This document shows positions 9,927 to 18,797 of a DNA stretch of 64,000 bases, in pieces. The notes below the pieces were generated by a model. That model had not been told where the DNA came from, searched no databases, and saw only the letters and a program-made list of their open reading frames with translations. Numbering within the stretch: the first letter of the stretch is position 1; each line of letters starts with the position of its first letter. Where the stretch lies: the NCBI GenBank assembly GCA_037389465.1, contig JAZARR010000230.1, positions 3,948,501 through 4,012,500 of the forward strand, written 5' to 3'. A program made the translations under genes and the position numbers. Source of the stretch: Baylisascaris procyonis (Eukaryota > Nematoda > Chromadorea > Rhabditida > Ascarididae).

Positions 9927-10450
9927 CTGAGGGATGATGACCGACGCTGCGAATTGCAAATGCATCCCATCTTGTGCATTCGTTATATCGATGATACGTT
10001 GATTATCTAAACCTCCTAATCATTTCTAACATATATCCGACACCCTCAATAATTCTGACATTCTCTCATATACAATCGAAAACCCACCTGCAGAATACCT
10101 GCCCTCCCTCAACACCCATGTTTTCCGTTCTAGAGGTAAATTCTACGCAGTTTGGTATACCAAATCTTCTTCAAATGTTCTTGTTAATGGGCTCTGTTCA
10201 TCAACCTAACATCAAACGTAATATCTTATTCCTGTTCATAAAAACTTTGCATACCTTCAGCCTCAATCTAGACCATAGAAGCGTGGAAGCCTCTCTTCGC
10301 CGCGTCCAACCTATCCTTGTCTCCAAAGTTCACTATCCTTACTTCTCATCCGGCTACAAGCCACAGCATCTTTCAACCCCTCTCTTTTTCATTGAACACG
10401 TATTAAACACGACCGAAATGCCCAGGCCTCCTCCTCCATCCCTTACATGA
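9927..10450 (+). pseudogene. Penelope-like reverse transcriptase fragment (left arm)
   Basis: Plus strand: from 9927 one frame reads MHPILCIRYIDDTLII before a stop; the YIDD at 9984-9995 is the RT catalytic motif C. The next frame continues with YTIENPPAEYLPSLNTHVF and FYAVWYTKSSSNVLVNGLCS, typical of the PLE region after the catalytic motif (LPFLDT, then WYRKPT). A third frame, from 10118, continues with HQPNIKRNILFLF. The order fits the C-terminal half of PLE RT, but frame changes and stops make it a pseudogene. A GIY-YIG fragment on the same strand follows at about 10609. Confidence 0.78.
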
Positions 10451-10599
10451 ATGACAGTTTTACAGACGACCTTCCCTTCCCCCGAATAAACATCGCATCT
10501 CAACTAAACTAAGCGCCACGGCACCACCCACACTGTGATAAGTTCTCGCCCGCGAGCGATTATATGATCGCCCATGGTATAGCCTCTCCAAAGTATTAT

Positions 10600-11385
10600 A
10601 TGCCCCATGAACAATCCAGATGACTACTGCGTGAAAGATATTCCTTATTCTATTCGTTGCTACGCATGTGAATACATCTATATCGGCGTGACCTTCTGTC
10701 TCGCGATCTTTGAATTCATTATTTTCTCCTCTCCTCTTTCTACTTTTCTTTCCTCTGCATAAATGCGGTAGTTTTCGTAATTCTACGAAATGTGACAAGG
10801 TATGTTTAGATGATGATTTCAACTTGGTGTGCTATGATTATAAGGCAAAGAACGTTGCTGAAGGACGTAGTAATTGAATACAAGTCAAACAAATTACGCT
10901 GGGCCGGCCATGTTGCACGCAAAGATGACAATAGGTGGAGCGCCAGAATACTGCACTGGTGTCCAAGAGATCGCAAAAGACCCAGAGGAAGGCCACCACG
11001 CAGATGGGAAGATTTTCTCAAGACAAACATAGGAACAAAATGGAGAAGAAAAGCAGTAGACAGATCGTTATGGAAGGGCGTCGTGCGAACGTCGTCACAG
11101 GACTGTTTGTTGCGACAGGGACATCTCGTTGAATAACGACTTCTAAGTAATCTAAGTAAGTAAGTAAGTGCTATGATTGTGGCTCACACAGCCGAAACGT
11201 CAGCATAAAGTACTAGTCCATTTCTACTAGGCTTGTTATATGGCCACAAATATAAACTACCGCACAATTAGTTTAGACATAAATAGGAAAAAATGCACAC
11301 CAAAAATCCACAGCTGACATAGAAGAAGTAAAAAAATTTTCTTGGTTCCTCGCGCTAAAACGGAATGCATAAAACGAAAAAATCA
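10600..11385 (+). mobile_element. Third Penelope-like fragment, GIY-YIG plus 3' region
   Basis: On the plus strand 10609-10700 reads KDIPYSIRCYACEYIYIGV, a third copy of the GIY-YIG start, here in the same orientation as the RT fragment at 9927-10450. Together they are the only colinear RT-nuclease pair in the window. The following non-coding sequence matches the 3' regions of both inverted arms: CTACGAAATGTGACAAGG, the GCCGAAACGTCAGC box, and TATATGGCCACAAATATAAA. A LINE insertion interrupts it at 10840-11167. Similarity to the arms fades after about 11385. Confidence 0.75.
10840..11167 (+). mobile_element. 5'-truncated LINE insertion with (TAAG)n tail
   Basis: A 328-base insertion encodes the extreme C-terminus of a non-LTR reverse transcriptase. 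The plus frame reads NKLRWAGHVARKDDNRWSAR, then RDRKRPRGRPPRRWEDFL, a tail common in RTE-like elements, and stops at about 11134. The insertion ends in TAAGTAATC followed by (TAAG)n. It is flanked by an 11-base duplication GTGCTATGATT (10829-10839 and 11168-11178); the single site in the right arm (near 18270-18281) reads TGCGCTATGATT. This is a textbook 5'-truncated target-primed insertion into older Penelope DNA. Clade assignment beyond RTE-like is uncertain. Confidence 0.9.
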
Positions 11386-13499
11386 AAAGGATGAGATGGA
11401 CCATGCAAATTCCTACCTCTCGTCAAATTTCCTGGCAAAAATTCCAAAAGTGTCCATTCTCGAGCAGTCACCAAGTTAATTTAAATGACCGTGTTCATGG
11501 CTAAAAAGGCTCTACATAAAGTAAACATAGTTTTGTTAGCAGTCATTTATACATCAATAGAAAGCTGGTTCACCTCAGCAACGCATTGAGGGTATTTTCT
11601 GATTGAGTAAAACAGCGAAAAATTCTCCAACGCCAAACTTCACTCCTAATACCAAACAGCAGTCAATTTCTAACTGATGAAACAACTGACCTTACAATGA
11701 ACCATGAAAAGCACAGCCGAAATGAAATTATCGCGCTCGTAGTCTCTTTTGATCCAAAAGAAAACCACCGTCCATTCGCCTCCTCTTCTGCGTCCGCCAA
11801 ACGATTCTTCTGGGGACCGGACGTGGACAAGGGATATCAAACAATATACAGATGAACAGATTATAAAACAAAAATGCGCTCGTTTCTATTTTTCTCACCT
11901 TCCAACAAACCTGCTTGGTGTTGATTCCGTTCGAACCCTCCTTGGCAGCATCATATTGGCCCACAGGAAAATCCTGCACTGATTCCAAACGAGTTTTGAC
12001 GACATCTACGCAGTAGTTCCAGCATAGTATATCCTATACCCCATGGAATATATTTCGGGTGAGGTCTACAAGCGCAAAGAGATATTTACTCTTGATGCTA
12101 TATTCAAAGGAATGAAGATGAAAATGCACATGTCTTTAAGTAAGCATATTCCCAAACCATTTATTGCTCACGTTCTAGTCTCTACCATTAAAGCATTGCT
12201 AGGGAAAATTATTAGCGCTATAAGCCGGTAGCCTATCCAATTCACATTCCCTAGTCATTCTCTTTGCTTGCTTAGAAAAGAACCCAAAACAGAGCGGTTT
12301 TTAGCGTATTTGCGGAACACAGCATACACCAAAACCAGATCAAAACAGTCAGGCGCTCAAACGGAGTGCAGTTAACGTATCGTTAAAATGCTCCTTTAAA
12401 ATTTGTAATCACTGAGAGAACCTTTCAAGCATTTCTCTGAATTCAACGACCGGTACTCTAAGCAGTAAGCAAAACCTTTTGGCCGCAAGAACATCTAGAG
12501 GCACGTACCTCATAAGTTTCATATCCTCAAAAAGCTTGTCATTCCTAACCACAAGTTCTGCATATTCCACATGAGTATTTTGCTGGCAGCGGACTGAAGA
12601 CCTTCTTGTATCTTTTCCACTGATATTCTGTAGGCCTCGCTAACCAGCTGTAGTGCAATAGTGATACCATTGCACACAACTCAGCTGTTCAATTTTTTGA
12701 CAGTACCGTTGAGTCAACATAGCAAGACAGAACCGTACTGCGGTAGGATAGATCATCTATACACAATGCGAAAACGCAATCACACGAATGGATTGGAGGT
12801 GTTATTTCATGGCTCAGAGACCATAAAATAGACAAAAATTGCTTTGCTTGCGTGAAAATAGAACGGCCTATTTCTCTGCGTACAGTTTTAGAAGAGCAGC
12901 TCGAAGTGGTTTTCTCAAGTCTTGCATGGTTGTGCATTTTCTGACGAGAAAGGCGCAGTATCATGAAAATGGCCACACGGCCATTTGTCCCGTGCAAGTG
13001 AACTACAAAAACCGCTTCTACGAAGCGTGTGGCTGCTTCATCGTTCCATTCGCGAGAAGATGAGCGCATCATCTCAGTTATTTTTATAATGTTATGTTTG
13101 CCGTTGATAGCGATACAAACTATAACACTGGTATAAAGGACAACAGCCGAAAATTCGCAAAGTGATGTTTGCAGACCTTCTTCTATACCCCGTCCAAAGC
13201 TCCTACACCCCATTCTCAGCAGACTGAGAACTGGACACTGTGGATGAGGGCCAATGAGTGATGCATACAGTGGATAGCGGCAATATGTGGTTAATAGCAT
13301 GTATAAAAAGGATCAAAAACCTGCAGGAGGAAAGAAATTGAAGACGGAGGGAACGCAACCGGTGTGGCAACGACGACGAAAACTGAACACCGCAAGCATC
13401 GAGACCATTTGATGACTGCGATATAGTAAAGCACTGCTCGAGAAGAACCATAACGTAATGGCACGAGCAGGCGGTGGCGGCTCCAATGAGGCTCATAAT
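11386..13499. other. Inter-repeat region without recognisable genes
   Basis: About 2.1 kb between the third PLE fragment and the LINE. The longest open frame (12689-13300 minus, 203 codons) is Ser/Cys/Ile-rich, has no motif I recognise and competes with overlapping frames on both strands. It lies on the LINE strand, downstream of the LINE endonuclease, where RT would be expected, but I see no YADD or other RT motif. A short piece near 11877-11940 resembles 2171-2235. Confidence 0.4.
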
Positions 13500-13957
13500 G
13501 ACGCATGTTTATAATAACACTATCGTTTCCGAAGCAGAACAAGCAGAAAATGAAGGGAATGCCGCAAAAGTGCCTCGTGAACGCCAGTGATGAAAAATTG
13601 CTGTTAACGACAGTAAATAAATTAAAAACGAAACAAACTGGGTTTCCTTACTCTCCGCTTAAGGCAGCTGTAGCTGATATTCGCTCGCTATTTCCGGCAT
13701 CAACTCGGGCTCGTTGATCTCTCCTAGTGCTGAGTTTCGCGTTCATGTATTTAAAGAATGATTTTTTATTACCAGAACATATAAGGCGCTTTTCTCGATT
13801 TTTTCAAAAACCTAGAGCACTCTTTCTCAAAATCCTTAGCACATTTGTTAAAAGCCGCAAAGCCTCCAGGAAGGAAGCGGTCACGCCAAAGAAAATGCTT
13901 TTTGCCAGCCAGTCGCTGCAGGTGGGGAGGGTAACTTTTGGCTTTGACCTGGTTCTT

Positions 13958-14790
13958 TCATAGAGGTGTGCAACTTTCGATCACAAAGTATACAACTGAT
14001 AGAAAACCCTCATAGATTTCATTAATATTGTGGTAGATACTGAAGTAGTTGTCCCTGTCAAAATTCAAAACCATTAAATTAGCCCTATCCCAGTTTGCTT
14101 TGCGAAAATCAAAGGAAATATAGGTCAGAGGGATGCTTCTTTCGCAGGTAACTTCAAAGTAGATATTACAGTGATCACTGGTAGAAAAGCTGGGAAGGAC
14201 TTCCCATTCCAAGATCAGTGTACGGTCATGGCACAAAGAAGGCCCAACATATGATTGCCATGGGTAGGGTCAGAAATTAGAATTAGGAGACCGGAGTTTA
14301 TAAGAAAACGATCAAACGTGTTTGTCGAGTGCGTGTCGTGCTCCTTGGGGGTCAGCGGATAATTGAAGTCGCCAACGACAACCGACGGATATTCGACTGC
14401 GCACCACTCAGAAACTTTCTCCAGCAATTCTGTGGATTCTTCCGTATTCATACCGGGCCATCGGTAAATTGCAATTAGGCGAAAGCAGAAACCAGCTCTA
14501 TCAATGAAATCAACGAACAAGGCCTCAGAAGGAATTTAAATGCCTTTGACTTTATGCCTGCGTAAGAAGTTTGCTTTTTGGCCAGAATTGCCACACCGCC
14601 ACCGTTAGCTCCCGAGATTCGATCACATCTGTGCACATTGTACAAGGAATGCAGACTTAACAGAGAGTCAGAGTCGTCTTCATTTAGCCAGGTTTCACTT
14701 AGGATAACAATATCAGGAGGATCGAATTCAAGTAAAGCATTCAAAGAGCTTAACTTACTCATAATAGAGCGAGCGTTGAAGTATGTACAT
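13958..14790 (-). pseudogene. LINE endonuclease (EEP/APE-like) domain
   Basis: Minus-strand frames show the endonuclease signature in order. YFNARSIMSKLSSLNALL lies near 14790, then PDIVILSETWLNE (catalytic Glu at about 14696-14694), GANGGGVAILAKK, VVVGDFNYPL (Asp at about 14370) and STSDHCNIYF (SDH at 14179-14171), followed by ISFDFRKANWD. These blocks match the exonuclease-endonuclease-phosphatase fold used by CR1/Jockey-type LINEs to nick their target. Three frames are needed to read them through, so it is a pseudogene. It directly follows the ORF1-like region. Confidence 0.87.
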
Positions 14791-14836
14791 CTTAAGAAAT
14801 TCTTAGGTGGTGGAGCCGGCTCAGAGGTGATTTGAG

Positions 14837-15772
14837 TTAGTTGGGAAGAGATGGGGAAATGTGAATGAGAGGCTGAGGCTGGGGCGTGCGCTGACTTGAG
14901 CGCCGTTGTTGAAAATTTTGGCTCTGACTGGACCTTGTTTCTGCCTTCTCTGCTATACCATTCCCTCTATTCTTCGGGATCTCACTCCTGCTCATCACCT
15001 TTCCACGGTAAATGACTGCAGCAGAGTCATTTTTAAGGGCCTCGCGCAGCTCCGCGCGTAACTCGGAGCTATGGGAGGGACGCGCATAAACAGACTTGAA
15101 ATTGGCATTGGTTTTCATTTATGCGCCTTCCGAAGAATTTGGATAGGATAATGAGAATTGTCAAAGATTAGTTTGGCAGTGGCTGGCGTCTGCTGTTATA
15201 TGTTCCCATCCGGTAGACCTGTATCGGGACAGCGTCCACATTTAGCTCGTCCAACAATCGAACGATTACTTTTTTGTCGATTTCTCCACGCGCATGAGGT
15301 GGGTGGTCGGATTGCTCCGATAAGCCTAAAACGACAACTTCAGAAGTGAGTGCCTGAGGTTTTGCCGCCGGGACAACATGCGGCGATTGGTCGCCGGCGG
15401 CAGATGATGATGTAACGCCCTCAGCTTTGATTCTCGCAAGGTCTTTGACGATATCTGAAGGGTCAGCATAAACCGTTGTAAAGTCTCAGTGAGCGCCTTC
15501 ATGAATCGTTCAGTTATTGCGCTCAATGCAGCCATAACTGCGTCATTGATCATCTTCGCCATCTCGAGTCTAAATATTTCGTCAATACTCTGAGCCATTT
15601 CGGAGCAATTTGCGGCACCTTTCTCAGAAGCGGGCTGACTGTCTTTACGACGGGTAGATTGGTCGCCCAGTATGATCGGCTTTTTAGACTTCTTCCTTTT
15701 TCCAGTCAGATTCAACTCCACGTCGTCATGTACCATCAGAACGAATAGTTCACACACACGTTGCCAGCACAA
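14837..15772 (-). pseudogene. LINE ORF1-like protein, frameshifted
   Basis: The first minus frame (15772-15326, 148 codons) has a helical, possibly coiled-coil stretch SIDEIFRLEMAKMINDAVMA. A second frame continues with SEVVVLGLSEQSDH, then DELNVDAVPIQVYRMGTYN, and a third with IFDNSHYPIQILRKAHK and SVYARPSHSSELRAELREAL. The order VVVxGLPE, then VxRxG, then RPLK-like, then a RPxxxxELR block resembles the RNA-binding ORF1 of CR1/Jockey-like LINEs. Stops and frame changes show it is dead. The neighbouring endonuclease pieces support this reading. Confidence 0.75.
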
Positions 15773-16040
15773 AAAACAAACAGTCGCAAACGAATTATTC
15801 CAACCAGTTCCTCAGTCGATGGAGAGATAGAGCTGACACGACCGCACCGCGTGAAACAAACTTTGAGAAATTTTTTTGACTCGTATGGAACTGTGTTTGA
15901 AATTTGCTATTTTGCTACTGGAATTGTAAATCTCTCGAACCCCTGCTTTGATATGGATGCAGTTGATGTTATAGAAAAAATTCATTCTCTAATAAATTAT
16001 ACTATAATTTTTTTTTTCTCATCTATTCTTGCAGGTAACC

Positions 16041-16043
<3 letters not shown>

Positions 16044-16126
<83 letters not shown>
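16044..16126. repeat. (TA)n dinucleotide array
   Basis: About 83 bases of uninterrupted TA repeats. They produce apparent poly-Ile-Tyr open frames that are not genes. The array lies just outside the 5' end of the minus-strand LINE. Confidence 0.97.
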
Positions 16127-16128
<2 letters not shown>

Positions 16129-17140
16129 TTCGGAAGAGAACTAAATATTCAATCGAATAAAAAAAAATGTCACCAAAATTGATAAAGAATCGCTGAGTTA
16201 TAAACGCGAGTAATATCATTCCTCTGACTCTCTCACTTTAGTGTGCTGTCTCTCGCCACCAGATGCGTTTTCCAGTATTTCCCGTAGAGATAGCCTAGGC
16301 ATGTTATAGACCTTGGAAAGGAAATCGCCTGGGGCGCCGAACGGCGCTACATGCGCGTCTCTTCGTTATCCGGAAAAAATAATGGCCAAAAATGAAAAAT
16401 TTTTCTAGTGTCCAGAAAACCCGCGATCAGAGCAAAACCCAGGTTTTATATCTGTAATAAGCTTGAAAAGAGATGAAAACTTGTAGCAGACGAGAAGACT
16501 GTGCGATGAACAGGAAAAAAGTTGTAGAAATAAAGCTGGCAATTTGGCAATTTTTTTCACCCGATCCCTACTTTTTTACGGGAATGCAGTAGCCATTCTT
16601 AAACCATAGAAAATAAAAAACTCCTCCCCGACTGGTGTATCCAGAAGCGAGATATGGCCCGAAATCGATTTTTCGGTTCCCGAACGGATATCTCTTCCGG
16701 ATCATCATATATCCACAGTCTTTCTTTACTTTTACCATCTGACCAAAATTCCCGAGAGGTTCTATGAAAGTGTACCAGGAATATGCAAAAATAACGAAAT
16801 AATAAACGTTTCCGTATTGTTCCCCATACATTTTCAACACATCCCGGAAAAATTTTGATATTCAGGATTTTTTTCACAAATTCACACCCAACCCATAAAA
16901 TATCCCCTAAAACCCTTGATACAAGAAAAAAAAAAATCAAAAATCCAATAAACACACAAAAATTATGAACAAAAATGCTTAAGTATGAAAAAATCTTTGA
17001 AAAGAATTCACTCAACAACATGACCTCGTTTTAAGTAATGGTCACGTTTCCACCTCATCCAGAACCCATATGCAAAAAATCAGCTCGAAACAAACAGACC
17101 ATTAAGAGATATCATTGGAGAAAGCAAAGTTAATTACTGA
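16127..17140. other. Unassigned sequence before right arm
   Basis: About 1 kb. Minus-strand open frames at 16568-16840 and 16599-17021 are rich in Phe, Tyr and Lys and overlap each other in different frames. I recognise neither; they may be compositional or part of an unknown repeat. Nothing else can be supported. Confidence 0.4.
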
Positions 17141-17189
17141 TCTTCGTGTAAAACTGTCATTTACGCAGGGAATGGAGAGGAAGGCCCGG

Positions 17190-17700
17190 GCATTCCGGTC
17201 GTGTTTAATACTGTTCAAGGAAAAAGAGAGGGGTTGAAAGATGCTGTGGCTTGTAGCCGGATGAGAAGTAAGGATAGTGAACTTTGGCGACAAGGATAGA
17301 CTGGACGCGGCGAAGAGAGGTTTCCACGCTTCTATGGTCTAGATTGAGGCTGAAGGTATGCAAAGTTTTTATGAACAGGAATAAGACATTACGTTTGATG
17401 TTAGGTTGATGAACAGAGCTCATTAACAAGAACATTTGAAGAAGATTTGGTATACCAAACTGCGTAGAATTTACCTCTAGAACGGAAAACATGGGTGTTG
17501 AGGAAGGGCAGGTATTCTGCAGGTGGGTTTTCGATTGTATATGAGAGAGTGTCAGAATTATTGAGGGTGTCAGATATATGTTAGAAATGATTAGGAGGTT
17601 TAGATAATCAACGTATCATCGATATAACGAATGCACAAGATGGGATGCATTTACAATTCGCAGCGTCGGTCATCATCCCTCAGTTTACATTTACATTTAC
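17190..17700 (-). pseudogene. Penelope-like reverse transcriptase fragment (right arm)
   Basis: Minus-strand copy of the left-arm RT fragment. The frame 17492-17205 gives almost the same residues as left-arm 10118-10450, and the sequence around 17620 keeps the codons for the RYIDD motif region. The same stops and frame breaks seen on the left recur, so it was already broken before duplication or shares a decayed ancestor. It sits at the inner end of the right arm. Confidence 0.75.
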
Positions 17701-17799
17701 AAGCATGGGATAAAGCCATGCTTTTTGCATCGGGGCAGCAGATGTTGGCGTTGGCAAGTGTAGGTTAGATACTAATTAACAGCTGATGGAAGTAGGCAC

Positions 17800-18150
17800 T
17801 AACAATCCAAGTGGCTGGTGCATGAAAGATGTTGCTTATTCTGTCCGTTGCTGCGAATGTGAATCCATCTATATCGGCGAAAGTACCGTTTTCAGCACGA
17901 GCACACTACAGATCTTATGCTGAGCATGCCCTCACCACTATTGCGATCGCACACTACATGTTCAGTGGCCAGGCACGTTACCAAATTCTACAGCCTTCAC
18001 GCTAACATTGTTTCCAAATTACTTGCTCACTGCAAAGGCACACTAATCCGCATGACCAGGGAAGCTCAGGGGAAGCTCATCTCATAAACTCGATAAAACT
18101 AACGACTAACGGCTCTGTTGACTTATCCACCGTCACGAACCTTCCGCCTC
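17800..18150 (+). pseudogene. Penelope-like GIY-YIG fragment (right arm)
   Basis: On the plus strand about 17803-17900 reads NPSGWCMKDVAYSVRCCECE followed by SIYIGE, the start of the GIY-YIG nuclease. Here the Glu after IG is present, unlike in the left arm, but the frame breaks soon after. The rest of the domain is recognisable only by nucleotide similarity to the left arm. It faces away from the RT fragment at 17190-17700. Confidence 0.72.
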
Positions 18151-18556
18151 GCGAGCCTTGAAATCATCTTTTTCTTTTTTCTTCCTTTCTTTTCTTCGCA
18201 TAAAAGCGACAGCTATCACAATTCTATGAAATGTGACAAGGTATGTTCAGATGATGATTTTCAACTTGTTGCGCTATGATTACGGTTGAAAGAGCCGAAA
18301 CGTCAGCATAAACTGTTATTCCATTTCTACTAGACTTGTTATATGGCCACAAATATATAAACTATCACACAATCAGTTGAAACATAAATAGGACAAAAAT
18401 GCATATCAAAAATCCACATCCGACATAGAAGAAATAAAACAATTTTTTTGGTTGTTTTGCTCCGTGCCTAAAACGAAATGCACAAATCGAAAAGATCGAA
18501 TGCATGGGTATATGTGGTTTCGGGTGTCAACATGTGCTACAGATTCTGATTGCCAG

Positions 18557-18797
18557 ACTTTCCTATGTGGCGCGAGTCTGTTGCGTACATCTTCGCCTTC
18601 TGTCTTTGCGAGCGATGAAATGCGAGTCTGTTGTGAAGAGCCTTGTCTTTTATATTTGCTGCGCCGAAGGCGCGAGTCTGCTGTGTGTTACTTTGTGTTT
18701 TGTCTTTGCGAGCGCTGAAGGCGCGAACGAGTCTGTTGTATAGAGCTTTGTGTTGTGGAGAGCTTCGTCTTTTGTCTCTGCGAGCGCCGAACGCGCT
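18557..18797. repeat. 51-bp tandem array, 4-5 copies (right arm)
   Basis: Reverse-complement copies of the left-arm unit, recognisable by GCGCGAGTCTGTTG, TTTGTCTTTGCGAGCGC and GAAGGCGCGA. Some units carry deletions. The array ends abruptly near 18797 in GAACGCGC, after which the sequence becomes AT-rich. The array is shorter than the left one (about 240 versus 665 bases). Confidence 0.85.

Larger units (their letters stand above)
8401..10463 (+). repeat. Left arm of large inverted repeat
   Basis: This stretch matches the reverse complement of 17141-18797. Landmarks align in mirrored order: the 51-bp array, a conserved block starting TCTGGCAATCAGAATCTGTA (about 9070), the GCTGACGTTTCGGC box (9317), the GIY-YIG fragment (9606-9824), the block AAATGTAAATGTAAACTGAG (about 9911) and the RT fragment ending near ATGACAGTTTTACA (about 10450). 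The arms are clearly diverged by substitutions and small indels, so the duplication is old or followed by drift. About 6.7 kb separates the arms. Confidence 0.85.
13500..15772 (-). mobile_element. CR1-type non-LTR retrotransposon, degenerate, lacking RT
   Basis: Read on minus from 15772 down, an ORF1-like region (15772-14837) is followed by an AP-endonuclease region (about 14790-13958). Weaker sequence resembling the endonuclease-RT linker continues to about 13500. Frames change repeatedly. No RT core is visible, which is odd because LINE copies usually lose their 5' rather than their 3' part; a later deletion or rearrangement is likely. The TA array lies about 270 bases beyond the ORF1 start. 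Clade CR1/L2-like is inferred from the ORF1 style and the DFRKANWD motif. Confidence 0.8.
17141..18797 (-). repeat. Right arm of large inverted repeat
   Basis: Reverse-complement counterpart of the left arm. It holds the Penelope RT fragment on minus (17190-17700), the junction block with AAGCATGGGATAAAGCCATG (about 17701-17720) and the GIY-YIG fragment on plus (17815-17900). After these come the A/T-rich 3' region with GCCGAAACGTCAGC (18294-18307) and about four to five 51-bp units (18557-18797). Because the head-to-head junction between RT and GIY-YIG is shared by both arms, the rearrangement that made it preceded the arm duplication. Confidence 0.85.

Noticed and set aside
11925..11945. 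GTTCGAACC resembling the T-arm of a tRNA
   Set aside because: No matching A-box, acceptor stem or anticodon arm upstream at tRNA spacing.
12689..13300. 203-codon minus-strand open frame
   Set aside because: No recognisable motif, overlapping open frames on both strands, and a location inside decayed repeat DNA; not convincing as a gene.
16568..17021. Two overlapping Phe/Tyr-rich minus-strand frames
   Set aside because: Overlap each other in different frames, biased composition, no homology that I recognise.
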